From: Prevotella sp.
GTDB lineage: Bacteria; Bacteroidota; Bacteroidia; Bacteroidales; Bacteroidaceae
Assembly (NCBI GenBank): GCA_017964785.1
Contig: JAGCRH010000053.1
Coordinates: 1-44,967 of the forward strand
DNA length: 44,967 nucleotides
Reading direction: 5' to 3'
Part shown: positions 11,327 to 19,383 of the stretch, piece by piece
Numbering within the stretch: position 1 is the first letter of the stretch
How the letters are laid out: every line of letters begins with the position of its first letter
Program-made: the position numbers and the translations under genes
The notes under the pieces: model-generated
Databases searched by the model: none
What the model saw: only the letters and a program-made list of their open reading frames with translations
Told to the model about the DNA's origin: nothing

Positions 11327-11344
11327 TTTTTTCAGCCAAAATAT

Positions 11345-11375
11345 TTGGATTTCTATTTTATTTGTACTATCTTTG
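11345..11375 (+). promoter_or_regulatory. Promoter of the BtuD-like ATPase gene
   Basis: TTG (11345-11347), 20-base spacer, TATCTTTG (11368-11375). Only 9 bases separate the -7 element from the ATG at 11385, so the mRNA should be leaderless or nearly so. Confidence 0.75.
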
Positions 11376-11384
11376 CCCCACAGA

Positions 11385-12179
11385 ATGAAAAGTGATACAA
11401 TCAGACTGAGTAACCTGAGCATCGGGTATCGTGGTAAGAACGGTACACGGGTGGTGGCGGCTGGTATCAGTGCAGCCATCAGAAGCGGGGAACTGACCTG
11501 TCTGTTGGGCGCCAACGGTGTGGGTAAATCCACGCTGCTCAGAACACTTGCCGCCTTCCAGCCAAAACTCGATGGCAAGGTGCTGATTGAAGGGCAGGAG
11601 ATCACAACGTTCAATGATAAGGAACTGAGCCGGATGATCGGTGTGGTGCTGACGGAGAAGCCCGACATCAGGAATATGTCTGTACGCGAACTGGTGGCTT
11701 TGGGGCGTTCGCCCTATACGGGCTTCTGGGGAACGCTGCATGAAGATGACTGGCAGGTGGTGGACGAGGCCATCCGTGCCGTCAGGATAGAACCGTTCCG
11801 AGAGCGTATGATCCATACCCTCTCCGACGGTGAGCGGCAAAAGGTGATGATTGCAAAGGCCCTGGCGCAGCAGACACCCGTCATCTACCTCGACGAGCCA
11901 ACAGCCTTCCTCGACTTTCCCAGTAAGGTGGAGATGATGCAACTATTGCGCCAACTGGCTCAGACACAGCAGAAGACAATCTTCCTCTCCACCCACGACT
12001 TCGAACTGGCCTTGCAGGTGGCTGATATCCTCTGGCTGATGGAAAAAGACAAGAGTGGTACCCGTCTGAATATCGGAACGTCGCAGGAACTGGCGCAGAG
12101 CGGAGTACTTGCCCGCTATGTGGAGCGTCCTGGCATCAGTTTCGACCCTACCACCCTCTCTGTAAAGGTGAAAAAGTGA
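11385..12179 (+). CDS. ABC transporter ATPase, FecE/BtuD type
   Basis: 264 aa from the ATG at 11385; the longer frame beginning at 11295 overlaps rnhB and the promoter. Walker A GANGVGKSTLLRTL, signature LSDGERQKVMIAKAL, Walker B VIYLDEPTAFLD and the switch His in STHDFE are intact. The family energises FecCD-type permeases that import iron-siderophore, heme or cobalamin. Linkage to a CobD-like gene downstream and an FecCD permease beyond favours cobalamin or cobinamide uptake, as BtuD, but siderophore uptake is not excluded. Its stop codon TGA falls inside a tandem AAGTGAATAGTGAATAA-type repeat that fills the gap to the next gene. Confidence 0.85.
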   Translation: MKSDTIRLSNLSIGYRGKNGTRVVAAGISAAIRSGELTCLLGANGVGKSTLLRTLAAFQPKLDGKVLIEGQEITTFNDKELSRMIGVVLTEKPDIRNMSVRELVALGRSPYTGFWGTLHEDDWQVVDEAIRAVRIEPFRERMIHTLSDGERQKVMIAKALAQQTPVIYLDEPTAFLDFPSKVEMMQLLRQLAQTQQKTIFLSTHDFELALQVADILWLMEKDKSGTRLNIGTSQELAQSGVLARYVERPGISFDPTTLSVKVKK

Positions 12180-12206
12180 ATAGTGAATAATGAATAGTGA
12201 ATAATT
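12165..12206 (+). repeat. GTGAATAATGAATA repeat at an ATPase-cobD gene junction
   Basis: Tandem GTGAATA/ATGAATA units fill the gap and include the stop codon of the ATPase gene; the next ATG follows directly. No C occurs in the repeated part of this strand. Confidence 0.85.
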
Positions 12207-13229
12207 ATGATTTACGGACACGGAGACGACACATACCGCTACGGTGATCAGATTAAAATGAATTTCAGTTCTAACATCTACCAACGGGCAGACCTTTCGG
12301 AACTGAAACAATATCTGGCTACACGGCTCGACGCCATCGGCAACTATCCGGAGCCGGAACCTCGGGCATTGGAGGCACTGATTGCAGAAAAGTTGGAGAT
12401 ATCTCCCGATATGGTGATGGTGACCAATGGGGCCAACGAGGCCATCTACCTCATCGCACAACTCTATCGTCATTGGGCTTCCGTCATTCCGCAGCCCACC
12501 TACAACGAGTATGCCGATGCCTGTCGGATGTTCGGACATACCATCTCCTACGATCGTAATGATGAACTCAATATACTGCCCGAAGACCGTATCTACTGGT
12601 TGTGTAATCCAGACAATCCGACGGGTAATGTGCTGCTGAAATCGCTCATCACCCATATCATCCGTAAGCATCCTCGCTACCTCCACGTTATTGATCAGAG
12701 TTATGCGGACTACACCCTCCAACCGATGCTCCAACCGAAAGAACTACTCGACTGCTATAATGTGATGATCATCCAATCGCTCTCGAAGAAATACTGTGTC
12801 CCAGGTCTGCGGCTCGGTTATCTGACGGCTTCACCTATTATTATAGAACGCCTGCGCGATATCCGTCAACCTTGGACGGTGAACGCTCTCGCCATCGAGG
12901 CAGGCAAATGGTTGATAGAGAACGACCCGAAGGTACTGCCTGACCTGAATGAATATCTGGAGGAGGCCCAACGACTCAAACAGGCACTGTCGGAGATAGA
13001 GGGACTGATGGTGATGGACACCCAGACACACTATATGCTGGTGAATATCGACTGGGCCACCAGTCAGGAACTGAAAAACTGGCTCATAGAAAATCACGGT
13101 ATTCTGATCCGTGATGCCTCCAACTTCCACAGTCTTGACGACCATTGTTTCCGTGTGGCAGCCCAGACACCAGGGGAGAACGACGCCCTGATCAGTGCCA
13201 TCAAGGCCTACCGCGAAGAAAAACAATAG
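12207..13229 (+). CDS. cobD: CobD-like threonine-phosphate decarboxylase
   Basis: 340 aa fold-type I PLP aminotransferase-like protein. The N-terminal MIYGHGDD matches the typical start of CobD (GHGGD) rather than of histidinol-phosphate aminotransferase. SLSKKYCVPGLRLGYL carries the PLP lysine, and NPDNPTGN is the usual aminotransferase motif. CobD makes (R)-1-amino-2-propanol phosphate, which links the corrin ring to the nucleotide loop of cobalamin. Position directly behind a BtuD-like ATPase suggests cobinamide salvage. HisC-like activity is the main alternative. It meets the convergent permease gene with only 3 bases between the stop codons. Confidence 0.75.
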   Translation: MIYGHGDDTYRYGDQIKMNFSSNIYQRADLSELKQYLATRLDAIGNYPEPEPRALEALIAEKLEISPDMVMVTNGANEAIYLIAQLYRHWASVIPQPTYNEYADACRMFGHTISYDRNDELNILPEDRIYWLCNPDNPTGNVLLKSLITHIIRKHPRYLHVIDQSYADYTLQPMLQPKELLDCYNVMIIQSLSKKYCVPGLRLGYLTASPIIIERLRDIRQPWTVNALAIEAGKWLIENDPKVLPDLNEYLEEAQRLKQALSEIEGLMVMDTQTHYMLVNIDWATSQELKNWLIENHGILIRDASNFHSLDDHCFRVAAQTPGENDALISAIKAYREEKQ

Positions 13230-13232
13230 GAC

Positions 13233-14246
13233 TTATTTCCTGCCTTTGGCAATGACGTAGATGATGACTGGCGCACCCATGATCGGTGTGACAGCATTCA
13301 GTGGTATGACACCGTTCTCACCAGGCAGGAAACAGATGATGTTACAGATAAGAGCCACCACAGCCCCACAGAGAATAGTGGCAGGCAGGAGCACACGGTG
13401 GTTGTCTGTCGTCAACAGCAGACGGGCGATGTGGGGTACAGCTAGTCCGATGAAGGCCACAGGTCCACAGAACGCAGTGGTGATGGCAGTTAGGATACCC
13501 GTCACGATGAGGAGCCAGTTGCGGGTGCGCAGGATGTTGATACCCAAATTCTCTGCATAACGGTCACCCAGCATCAGGGCATTCAGGGGTTTGATGAGCA
13601 ACAACGCCCCAATCAGTCCGAGGATGGTGATGGAGGCAAAGACAGGCATCGTCTTCATCGACACCCCACCGAAGGAGCCCATCCCCCAGACCATATACGA
13701 CTTCACACCTTCATCCGTCGCGAAGAAGTTCAGCAGCGAGATGGCGGAGTTGGAGATATAACCGATCATAATACCGATAATCAGCAGCATCACATTGTTC
13801 CGGACAATACTGGAAAAGAAGAAGATGACTGCCATCACTGCCATTGCTCCAATAAAGGCCGCTATCAATATTGCCACAAAACCCGAGATGCTGACAGAGC
13901 CTGCCGAGATGCTGCCTCCTAAAAGCAGCATCACCAAGGCCACACCCAGTCCGGCACCACTGTTGATACCGAAGATACTCGGACCAGCCAACGGATTACG
14001 GAAAGCCGTCTGCAACATCAGTCCACTGACAGCCAGCGCACCTCCGCAGAGCATCGCTGTGATGGCCTGTGGCAATCGGGACTCGAGGATGATAAATCGC
14101 CAGGAGCGTTTTGCCGTCTCGTCACCCAATAGGATCTGTACGACATCCACCACAGGAATCTTGATGGATCCCATCACCAGATTGAGCGCAAAGAGAACAA
14201 TAATCAAAAGTCCCAATCCGATACAATAGAGCGTACCTTTATTCAT
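13233..14246 (-). CDS. FecCD/BtuC-family ABC permease
   Basis: 337 aa with about ten hydrophobic segments. Family landmarks are present: SRLPQAITAMLCGGALAVSG, LQTAFRNPLAGPSIFGINSG and GPVAFIGLAVPHIARLL, the last containing the coupling helix that contacts the ATPase. It would form the inner-membrane channel for corrinoid or siderophore uptake. It is convergent with the ATPase and cobD genes rather than co-transcribed with them, so pairing with that ATPase is an inference from proximity. No riboswitch is seen between its start and the GH9 gene. Confidence 0.85.
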   Translation of the reverse strand: MNKGTLYCIGLGLLIIVLFALNLVMGSIKIPVVDVVQILLGDETAKRSWRFIILESRLPQAITAMLCGGALAVSGLMLQTAFRNPLAGPSIFGINSGAGLGVALVMLLLGGSISAGSVSISGFVAILIAAFIGAMAVMAVIFFFSSIVRNNVMLLIIGIMIGYISNSAISLLNFFATDEGVKSYMVWGMGSFGGVSMKTMPVFASITILGLIGALLLIKPLNALMLGDRYAENLGINILRTRNWLLIVTGILTAITTAFCGPVAFIGLAVPHIARLLLTTDNHRVLLPATILCGAVVALICNIICFLPGENGVIPLNAVTPIMGAPVIIYVIAKGRK

Positions 14247-14256
14247 TTAGACGTGA

Positions 14257-14264
14257 CAAAATTA
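14257..14264 (-). promoter_or_regulatory. Candidate -7 element for the permease gene
   Basis: TAATTTTG on the minus strand, 10 bases before the ATG at 14246. No TTG at the expected distance, so this is tentative. Confidence 0.45.
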
Positions 14265-14327
14265 CTAAATCTTGCAACAAAAAGCGAAATAATTGCCGAA
14301 AAAATTTTAAATACCCCATTTATTTTG

Positions 14328-14335
14328 TATTTTTG
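14328..14335 (+). promoter_or_regulatory. Candidate -7 element for the GH9-GH3 operon
   Basis: TATTTTTG, about 24 bases before the GH9 ATG. The upstream TTG is not at the ideal distance. The 113-base gap to the divergent permease gene holds nothing else I recognise. Confidence 0.5.
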
Positions 14336-14359
14336 TAGCGGAAAATAAGAGTTAAGCCA

Positions 14360-16717
14360 ATGACAATAAAACAATTCCATGCTGTCATGGTAGGATTACT
14401 ACTCCTGACAGCCACCCCCGCAGCAGCCACGAAAATGATTGGGCTCAAAGTGATTGATAAGGATTACCTCATGGTACATTTCCGTGACGGTGAAGTACAT
14501 TACAGGGATAACGGCACAGGAACGAGTGCCTATCTCGGTCATTCCTTTGCCGAGGGTGACGATACGTTGCTCGTATTCGGCGAACGCCTGAAAGTGGGCG
14601 AGGCCCAAAAGGCCGGTCTGTGGAAAATCAGTTCCACGGATGACAAGTCGTTCGCTGCTGCCCAGCCCCTGAATGTCTGGCGCAAGTCAAAGCCGATGAA
14701 TACTGACAACACGTTGAAGAGCGAACTCGACCACTGGCTCTTCCTCCAATTGCCACAGTCGATGAAACAGGGCCGTACCTATACCGTCACCATTCCCAAG
14801 GGTATTGGTGCCGATAAGGAGACGGTCTCTATTTGCTTCGACATCTGGAATGCACAGTCGGAGGCTGTCCATGTCAACATCATGGGCTACTCTCCTGCCG
14901 AAGCCCTTCATGCCGCAGACCTTTACCAGTGGTTGGGCGATGGTGGACAGCGCGACTATAAGGCTTGGGAGGGCAGGAAGGTTTGGCTCTATCAGGTCAA
15001 CACCAAGAAGAAGCAGAGTGTAGGAACGGTGAAATTCTGGAAGTCTGTTGCCGCTGCCGATAAAGAGGCAGGTGGAAAGAATCTGGTGGGTACGGATGTA
15101 TGGAACATCGACTTCAAGGGAGTGCAGCCCGGCTGTTACCGTCTGGTAGTAGAAGATGTGGGTTGTAGCATGGACTTTGAGATCGGTAATGAGGTCTATT
15201 ATGAACCCTATCGCTATTCCGTGAGGGGCTACTATTATATGCGTCTGGGCGAGCCCATCGACCCCAAGCATGTATGGCCCGTGCCCCGTCAGCCGCAGTT
15301 CATCCCAGAGACCGACCCCAAGGGATTCACCGTCTATAAGACCGACTTCCATCCTTGGAGTCCGGGTTGGCGCGAACTGCGCACGGACGTCTGGGACGAA
15401 CCTCACTTCAAGCCCCTCAAGGCTTCCATCTTCTGGCAGCACCGTCTGCCGGGTAATCCCGTGAACACAGAGGTGAAGGGCGGTCACTCCGACGCCTTCG
15501 ACTGGGACCGTCATCTGGCCCACGTCAGCAATATCTACGATATGCTCCTGCCATATATCCTCACGAATGGCCATCTGACGGAGGACGCCCTGGGTATCCG
15601 CGAGAGTGGCAACGGCATCCCCGACCTCATCGACGAGGCCCGCAACGAGGTGGACTTCTTCCTCTCCATCCGCGACGGCGAGGCTTATTCGCAGGGTGTC
15701 ACCAACCCCTGCGCCGACTGGAGCGTGATGTTCCAGGCAGGCTGTACCACAATGGCGGCCTGGGCCAACGCTGCCAACTGCGCCGTGCTGGGCGAGGCGT
15801 TCCGTCTGCAGAAGAATGACTCCCTGCGGCAATACTACACCGACGAGGCTATCAAGGCCTTCCGCTTCGCCAGCAAGCAGGAGAACCAGCAACTCGACGA
15901 TATGCAGGACATCGGCAGTATGCAGATGCGGGGGCGCGACTTCCGTCAGTTGGCTGCCGCCTTCCTCTATAACCTCACCGGCGACGAGCAGTGGGAGAAG
16001 ATCATGGCAGAGGAGAGTATGATCAAAGATGGTCAGTCGCTGCTCTTCAACAAGGGCCGACAGGGTTTCTTCGGTGTCGGTGTCACCAACCAGTTTGATG
16101 CCAGAGCCATCCCCTTCTGTCAACTCTGGGCCGCTGCCGCCTATATCACCTGTCCCCATCCGCGCCACTATGCCGACCTCTACCAGAACCTGAAGGCCAG
16201 CATCAATGCACAGGCAGAGGCGTATAATATCAGTCACGTCGCCGAGCGTCCTTCACGCCGTGCAGCCAACGACAGCCGTTGGCAAGTCTCGCAGAACCTG
16301 CAACTGGTGATGCTCGCCCACTACATCGCCGACAAACCGCGCAAGAAGCAGTTGGAACAGGTGATGTACACCGAGGCCGGTTGGGCCTTGGGGCGCAATC
16401 CAGGAAATATCGTGGAGATGACGGGCTTAGGTGAGCGTCATATCACCGATGTCTATACCACAGGTCGTAACGACGGCGAGCCTGGTACGCATCCTGGACA
16501 GACCCCCTTCAACGGTACGGAAACCTGGTCGCCAGGCAACGGCGGTGATGCCCGAATCCTGTTGGATCGTTGCTATCCCGCTTGGAATGATGGCGGTTGG
16601 CCCCGTCAGGAGTCGTACTTCAACCAACGGTATATGTGGGTGAATGGTGAATTCACACCCCGTGAGACCATGCGTGGCAAGATGGCTCTCTTAGGCTATC
16701 TCTATGCAATTAGATAA
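14360..16717 (+). CDS. Secreted glycoside hydrolase family 9 (cellulase-type)
   Basis: 785 aa with a signal peptide (about 1-23, ending PAAATK). An N-terminal Ig-like CelD-type domain (about 160-280) precedes an (alpha/alpha)6 catalytic domain. GGHSDAFDWDRHL corresponds to the GH9 motif with the catalytic base Asp; NGIPDLIDEARNEVDFFL and the C-terminal LGRNPGNIVEMTGLG are typical, and a Glu in the terminal WVNGEFTPRE region is in place to be the acid. Likely acts on beta-1,4-glucan or cello-oligosaccharides in the periplasm or outside; exo-glucosaminidase activity occurs in relatives. The GH3 gene follows after 32 bases, which suggests stepwise conversion of oligosaccharides to glucose. The DNA is GC-rich in the middle. 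Confidence 0.88.
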   Translation: MTIKQFHAVMVGLLLLTATPAAATKMIGLKVIDKDYLMVHFRDGEVHYRDNGTGTSAYLGHSFAEGDDTLLVFGERLKVGEAQKAGLWKISSTDDKSFAAAQPLNVWRKSKPMNTDNTLKSELDHWLFLQLPQSMKQGRTYTVTIPKGIGADKETVSICFDIWNAQSEAVHVNIMGYSPAEALHAADLYQWLGDGGQRDYKAWEGRKVWLYQVNTKKKQSVGTVKFWKSVAAADKEAGGKNLVGTDVWNIDFKGVQPGCYRLVVEDVGCSMDFEIGNEVYYEPYRYSVRGYYYMRLGEPIDPKHVWPVPRQPQFIPETDPKGFTVYKTDFHPWSPGWRELRTDVWDEPHFKPLKASIFWQHRLPGNPVNTEVKGGHSDAFDWDRHLAHVSNIYDMLLPYILTNGHLTEDALGIRESGNGIPDLIDEARNEVDFFLSIRDGEAYSQGVTNPCADWSVMFQAGCTTMAAWANAANCAVLGEAFRLQKNDSLRQYYTDEAIKAFRFASKQENQQLDDMQDIGSMQMRGRDFRQLAAAFLYNLTGDEQWEKIMAEESMIKDGQSLLFNKGRQGFFGVGVTNQFDARAIPFCQLWAAAAYITCPHPRHYADLYQNLKASINAQAEAYNISHVAERPSRRAANDSRWQVSQNLQLVMLAHYIADKPRKKQLEQVMYTEAGWALGRNPGNIVEMTGLGERHITDVYTTGRNDGEPGTHPGQTPFNGTETWSPGNGGDARILLDRCYPAWNDGGWPRQESYFNQRYMWVNGEFTPRETMRGKMALLGYLYAIR

Positions 16718-16749
16718 AGGTAAAAAAGTAAGAAAGTAAAAAATAGATT
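16718..16749 (+). repeat. GTAAAAAA-type repeat at the GH9-GH3 junction
   Basis: Irregular GTAAAAAAGTAAGAAAGTAAAA units fill the gap before the GH3 start; C-free on this strand. Confidence 0.65.
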
Positions 16750-19272
16750 ATGACAAACAATGGTTTTATGACAAAGGTAATGGGATTGGTAAAAGGTGTT
16801 TTACCTTTTTACCTTTTTACCCTTTTACCTTTAACAACTACGGCTCAGCAGCCCGCTATCCCACGTGATGCGAGGATGGAGGCAAAGATTGAAAAGACCC
16901 TCGCCCGTATGACCCTCGACGAGAAGATCGGACAGATGCTCGAACTGAACCTTGATATCATCGGAAAGATGACGGTAGAGAATGCAAAGGTGGATCGTGA
17001 GAAGGTCCGTTCCGTATTGCAGCAGTACGGCAGGTCGGCACAGGAGATTGATAACACGTTGAAGATGACAGACCAGCAGATCATCGACAGACTGGGCGGT
17101 TTTCCCGTAGACATCTATCAGGGCGATACCAAGCGTGTCTGGAAACTCAATGAGACCATGCTCGATACGCTCATCTCCAAGTGGAAGGTGGGTTCCATCC
17201 TCAACGCCCCAGGTACCCGTGCCCCCAAGGTAGACGAGTGGCAGAAATGGATCCGTGTGATCCAGGAGAAGTCGATGAAGTATCTCGGCATCCCTGATAT
17301 CTACGGTCTTGACCATAACCATGGTGTCACCTATACCCAAGGTGGTACGCTCTTCCCACAACCTATCAATATCGGTGCTTCGTTTAATATCGATTTGGCC
17401 TTCAAGGGCGCAGAGATTACTGCCTATGAGAGTCGTGCGGCCAACTGTCCCTGGGTGTATAACCCCGTCGTCGACCTCAGTCGTGACCCGCGCTGGCCCC
17501 GTGTCTGGGAAAGTTTCGGTGAGGATGCCATCGTCAACGCCAAGATGGTGGTGGCAGAGATCAAGGGTTATCAGGGTGATGATCCCAATCATATCGACCA
17601 GTATCACGTAGGTACCAGCACCAAGCACTATTTTGCCTATGGTGCTCCGTGGACAGGTAAGGATCGTACACCTGCCTACCTCTCACCGCTGATGCTCCGT
17701 GAGAAATACTTTGAGCCTTTCAAGCAGGCTGCCCTTGCAGGCACATTGACGATGATGGTCAACTCTGGTTCCATCAACGGTGTTCCCGTTCACGCCAGTT
17801 ATGAGTATCTGACAAAATGGTTGAAAGAGGATCTGCAATGGGATGGTTTCCTCGTCACCGACTGGGCCGACATCAACAATCTTTTCTCCCGTGAGAAGGT
17901 CGCAAAGGATAAGAAAGATGCCATCCGCATCGCCATCAATGCCGGAATCGATATGTCGATGGATCCATACAGCGTGGAGTTCTGTATCCTGCTGAAAGAA
18001 CTGGTGAACGAGGGTAAAGTGAAGATGTCGCGTATCGATGATGCCGTGCGCCGTATCCTCCGTGCAAAATACCGTCTGGGTCTCTTCGATCAGCCGAACA
18101 CAGGCGGTAAAGGCTTCGAGAAATTCGGCTCTGATGAGTTTGCCGCCGCCTCCCTCCAAGCCGCCGAGGAGTCTATGATCCTCTTGAAGAATGAGGGTGA
18201 TCTCTTACCTCTCACCTCTCACCTCTCACCTCTCAAAAAGATCCTACTTACAGGTCCAAACGCTAACCAGATGCGCTGTCTGCATGGCGGTTGGAGTTAC
18301 ACCTGGCAGGGTTCGAAGGCAGAAGACCTCTCCGAGAAATATAATACAATTTATGAGGCTCTCTGCAATAAGTATGGTAAGGAGAACATCATCCTCGAAC
18401 AGGGTGTGACCTATAATGAGAACGGTGCCTACTATGACGAGAATGCGCCTGAGATCGACAAGGCCGTTGCTGCCGCTACACAGGTGGATGTCATAATCGC
18501 TTGCATTGGTGAGAACTCCTATACCGAGACCCCAGGTAACCTTACCGACCTCTGGCTCTCCAACAACCAGCGCGACCTTGTGAAGGCACTCGCCAAGACG
18601 GGCAAGCCGATTATTCTGGTACTGAATGAAGGTCGTCCGCGTCTCATCGCCGACATCGAGCCGTTGGCAAAGGCGGTGGTGGATATTCTCATCCCGGGCA
18701 ACTATGGTGGTGACGCACTCGCTAACCTCCTGGCTGGTGATGCTAACTTCTCCGCGAAGATGCCTTACACCTATCCCCGTGAGATCAATTCACTGAACAC
18801 CTACGACTATAAGGTCAGCGAGGAGGTGGGTACGATGGCAGGTGCCTACAACTATGATGCGAAGGTCTCGTTGCAGTGGCCCTTCGGCTATGGTCTCAGT
18901 TACACCACCTACGAGTACAGCAACCTGAAAGTCGACAAGTCCTCATTTACAGCAGATGACATCCTCATCGTTACCGTCGATGTGAAGAATACGGGCTCTC
19001 GTGCCGGCAAGGAAGCCATCTTGCTTTATAGCAGCGACCTCGTCGCCAGCATCGTGCCAGACAACAAGCGCCTGCGCGACTTCACGAAGATTGCGTTGCA
19101 GCCTGGTGAGACGAAGACTGTCACCTTCCGTCTGCCCGCCAAGAGTCTTGCCTTTGTAGGTGCAGATGGCCGTTGGACCCTCGAAGAGGGTGACTTCATC
19201 CTGAAAGTCGGCAATCAGATCGTTCCCACCGCCTGCTCCCAGACCAAAATCTGGGACACCCCGAACATCTAA
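16750..19272 (+). CDS. Secreted GH3 beta-glucosidase
   Basis: 840 aa. The signal peptide core ([13 protein letters not shown]) is encoded by a tandem octamer repeat. Domains: GH3 N-terminal TIM barrel (about 45-400), with the nucleophile Asp in [15 protein letters not shown]3 C-terminal alpha/beta sandwich (about 460-690); and a fibronectin III-like domain at the end (about 735-825). The loop at the start of the second domain ([13 protein letters not shown]) is encoded by the heptamer repeat. Normally releases glucose from cellobiose or related beta-glucosides. It follows the GH9 gene, probably on the same transcript. The sequence has no lipobox, so it is likely periplasmic or secreted. Confidence 0.92.
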   Translation: MTNNGFMTKVMGLVKGVLPFYLFTLLPLTTTAQQPAIPRDARMEAKIEKTLARMTLDEKIGQMLELNLDIIGKMTVENAKVDREKVRSVLQQYGRSAQEIDNTLKMTDQQIIDRLGGFPVDIYQGDTKRVWKLNETMLDTLISKWKVGSILNAPGTRAPKVDEWQKWIRVIQEKSMKYLGIPDIYGLDHNHGVTYTQGGTLFPQPINIGASFNIDLAFKGAEITAYESRAANCPWVYNPVVDLSRDPRWPRVWESFGEDAIVNAKMVVAEIKGYQGDDPNHIDQYHVGTSTKHYFAYGAPWTGKDRTPAYLSPLMLREKYFEPFKQAALAGTLTMMVNSGSINGVPVHASYEYLTKWLKEDLQWDGFLVTDWADINNLFSREKVAKDKKDAIRIAINAGIDMSMDPYSVEFCILLKELVNEGKVKMSRIDDAVRRILRAKYRLGLFDQPNTGGKGFEKFGSDEFAAASLQAAEESMILLKNEGDLLPLTSHLSPLKKILLTGPNANQMRCLHGGWSYTWQGSKAEDLSEKYNTIYEALCNKYGKENIILEQGVTYNENGAYYDENAPEIDKAVAAATQVDVIIACIGENSYTETPGNLTDLWLSNNQRDLVKALAKTGKPIILVLNEGRPRLIADIEPLAKAVVDILIPGNYGGDALANLLAGDANFSAKMPYTYPREINSLNTYDYKVSEEVGTMAGAYNYDAKVSLQWPFGYGLSYTTYEYSNLKVDKSSFTADDILIVTVDVKNTGSRAGKEAILLYSSDLVASIVPDNKRLRDFTKIALQPGETKTVTFRLPAKSLAFVGADGRWTLEEGDFILKVGNQIVPTACSQTKIWDTPNI
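16798..16833 (+). repeat. TTTTTACC octamer repeat encoding a signal-peptide core
   Basis: About four TTTTTACC units in frame encode [10 protein letters not shown] in the GH3 beta-glucosidase signal peptide. The reverse-complement repeat GGTAAAAA does the same at 34565-34600 and 41415-41448. Confidence 0.9.
18201..18234 (+). repeat. CTCACCT heptamer repeat inside GH3
   Basis: Nearly five copies of the CTCACCT unit encode [11 protein letters not shown] at the entry to the second GH3 domain, in frame. Confidence 0.9.
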
Positions 19273-19330
19273 AAGCACAAGTGTAAAAGATATTTCGAAC
19301 ATACCGGATCCGAAAAAAACTCATATATTT

Positions 19331-19361
19331 TTGGTTGCTTGCGTGTTTATTTGTAATTTTG
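19331..19361 (+). promoter_or_regulatory. Promoter of the DUF6057-like gene
   Basis: TTG (19331-19333), 20-base spacer, TAATTTTG (19354-19361); ATG at 19384. It indicates a new transcription unit after GH3. Confidence 0.75.
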
Positions 19362-19383
19362 CATCGAAATTTGTGCAACAAGT

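Noticed and set aside
14247-14359. Cobalamin riboswitch ahead of the permease or GH9 genes
   Set aside because: No B12 box or core motif in this 113-base gap, nor in the 58 bases before the BtuD-like ATPase.
14687-16237. 516-codon open frame antisense to the GH9 gene
   Set aside because: It mirrors the GC-rich codons of a clear GH9 enzyme, has no promoter or signal, and its residues show the Leu/Val/His/Gly-rich bias of shadow frames.
16831-17628. 265-codon frame antisense to the GH3 glycosidase
   Set aside because: Contained in conserved GH3 catalytic sequence; no independent support.
18201-18234. CRISPR-like array suggested by regular repeats
   Set aside because: Units are 7-14 bases, directly tandem without spacers, and in frame in genes; no cas genes occur.
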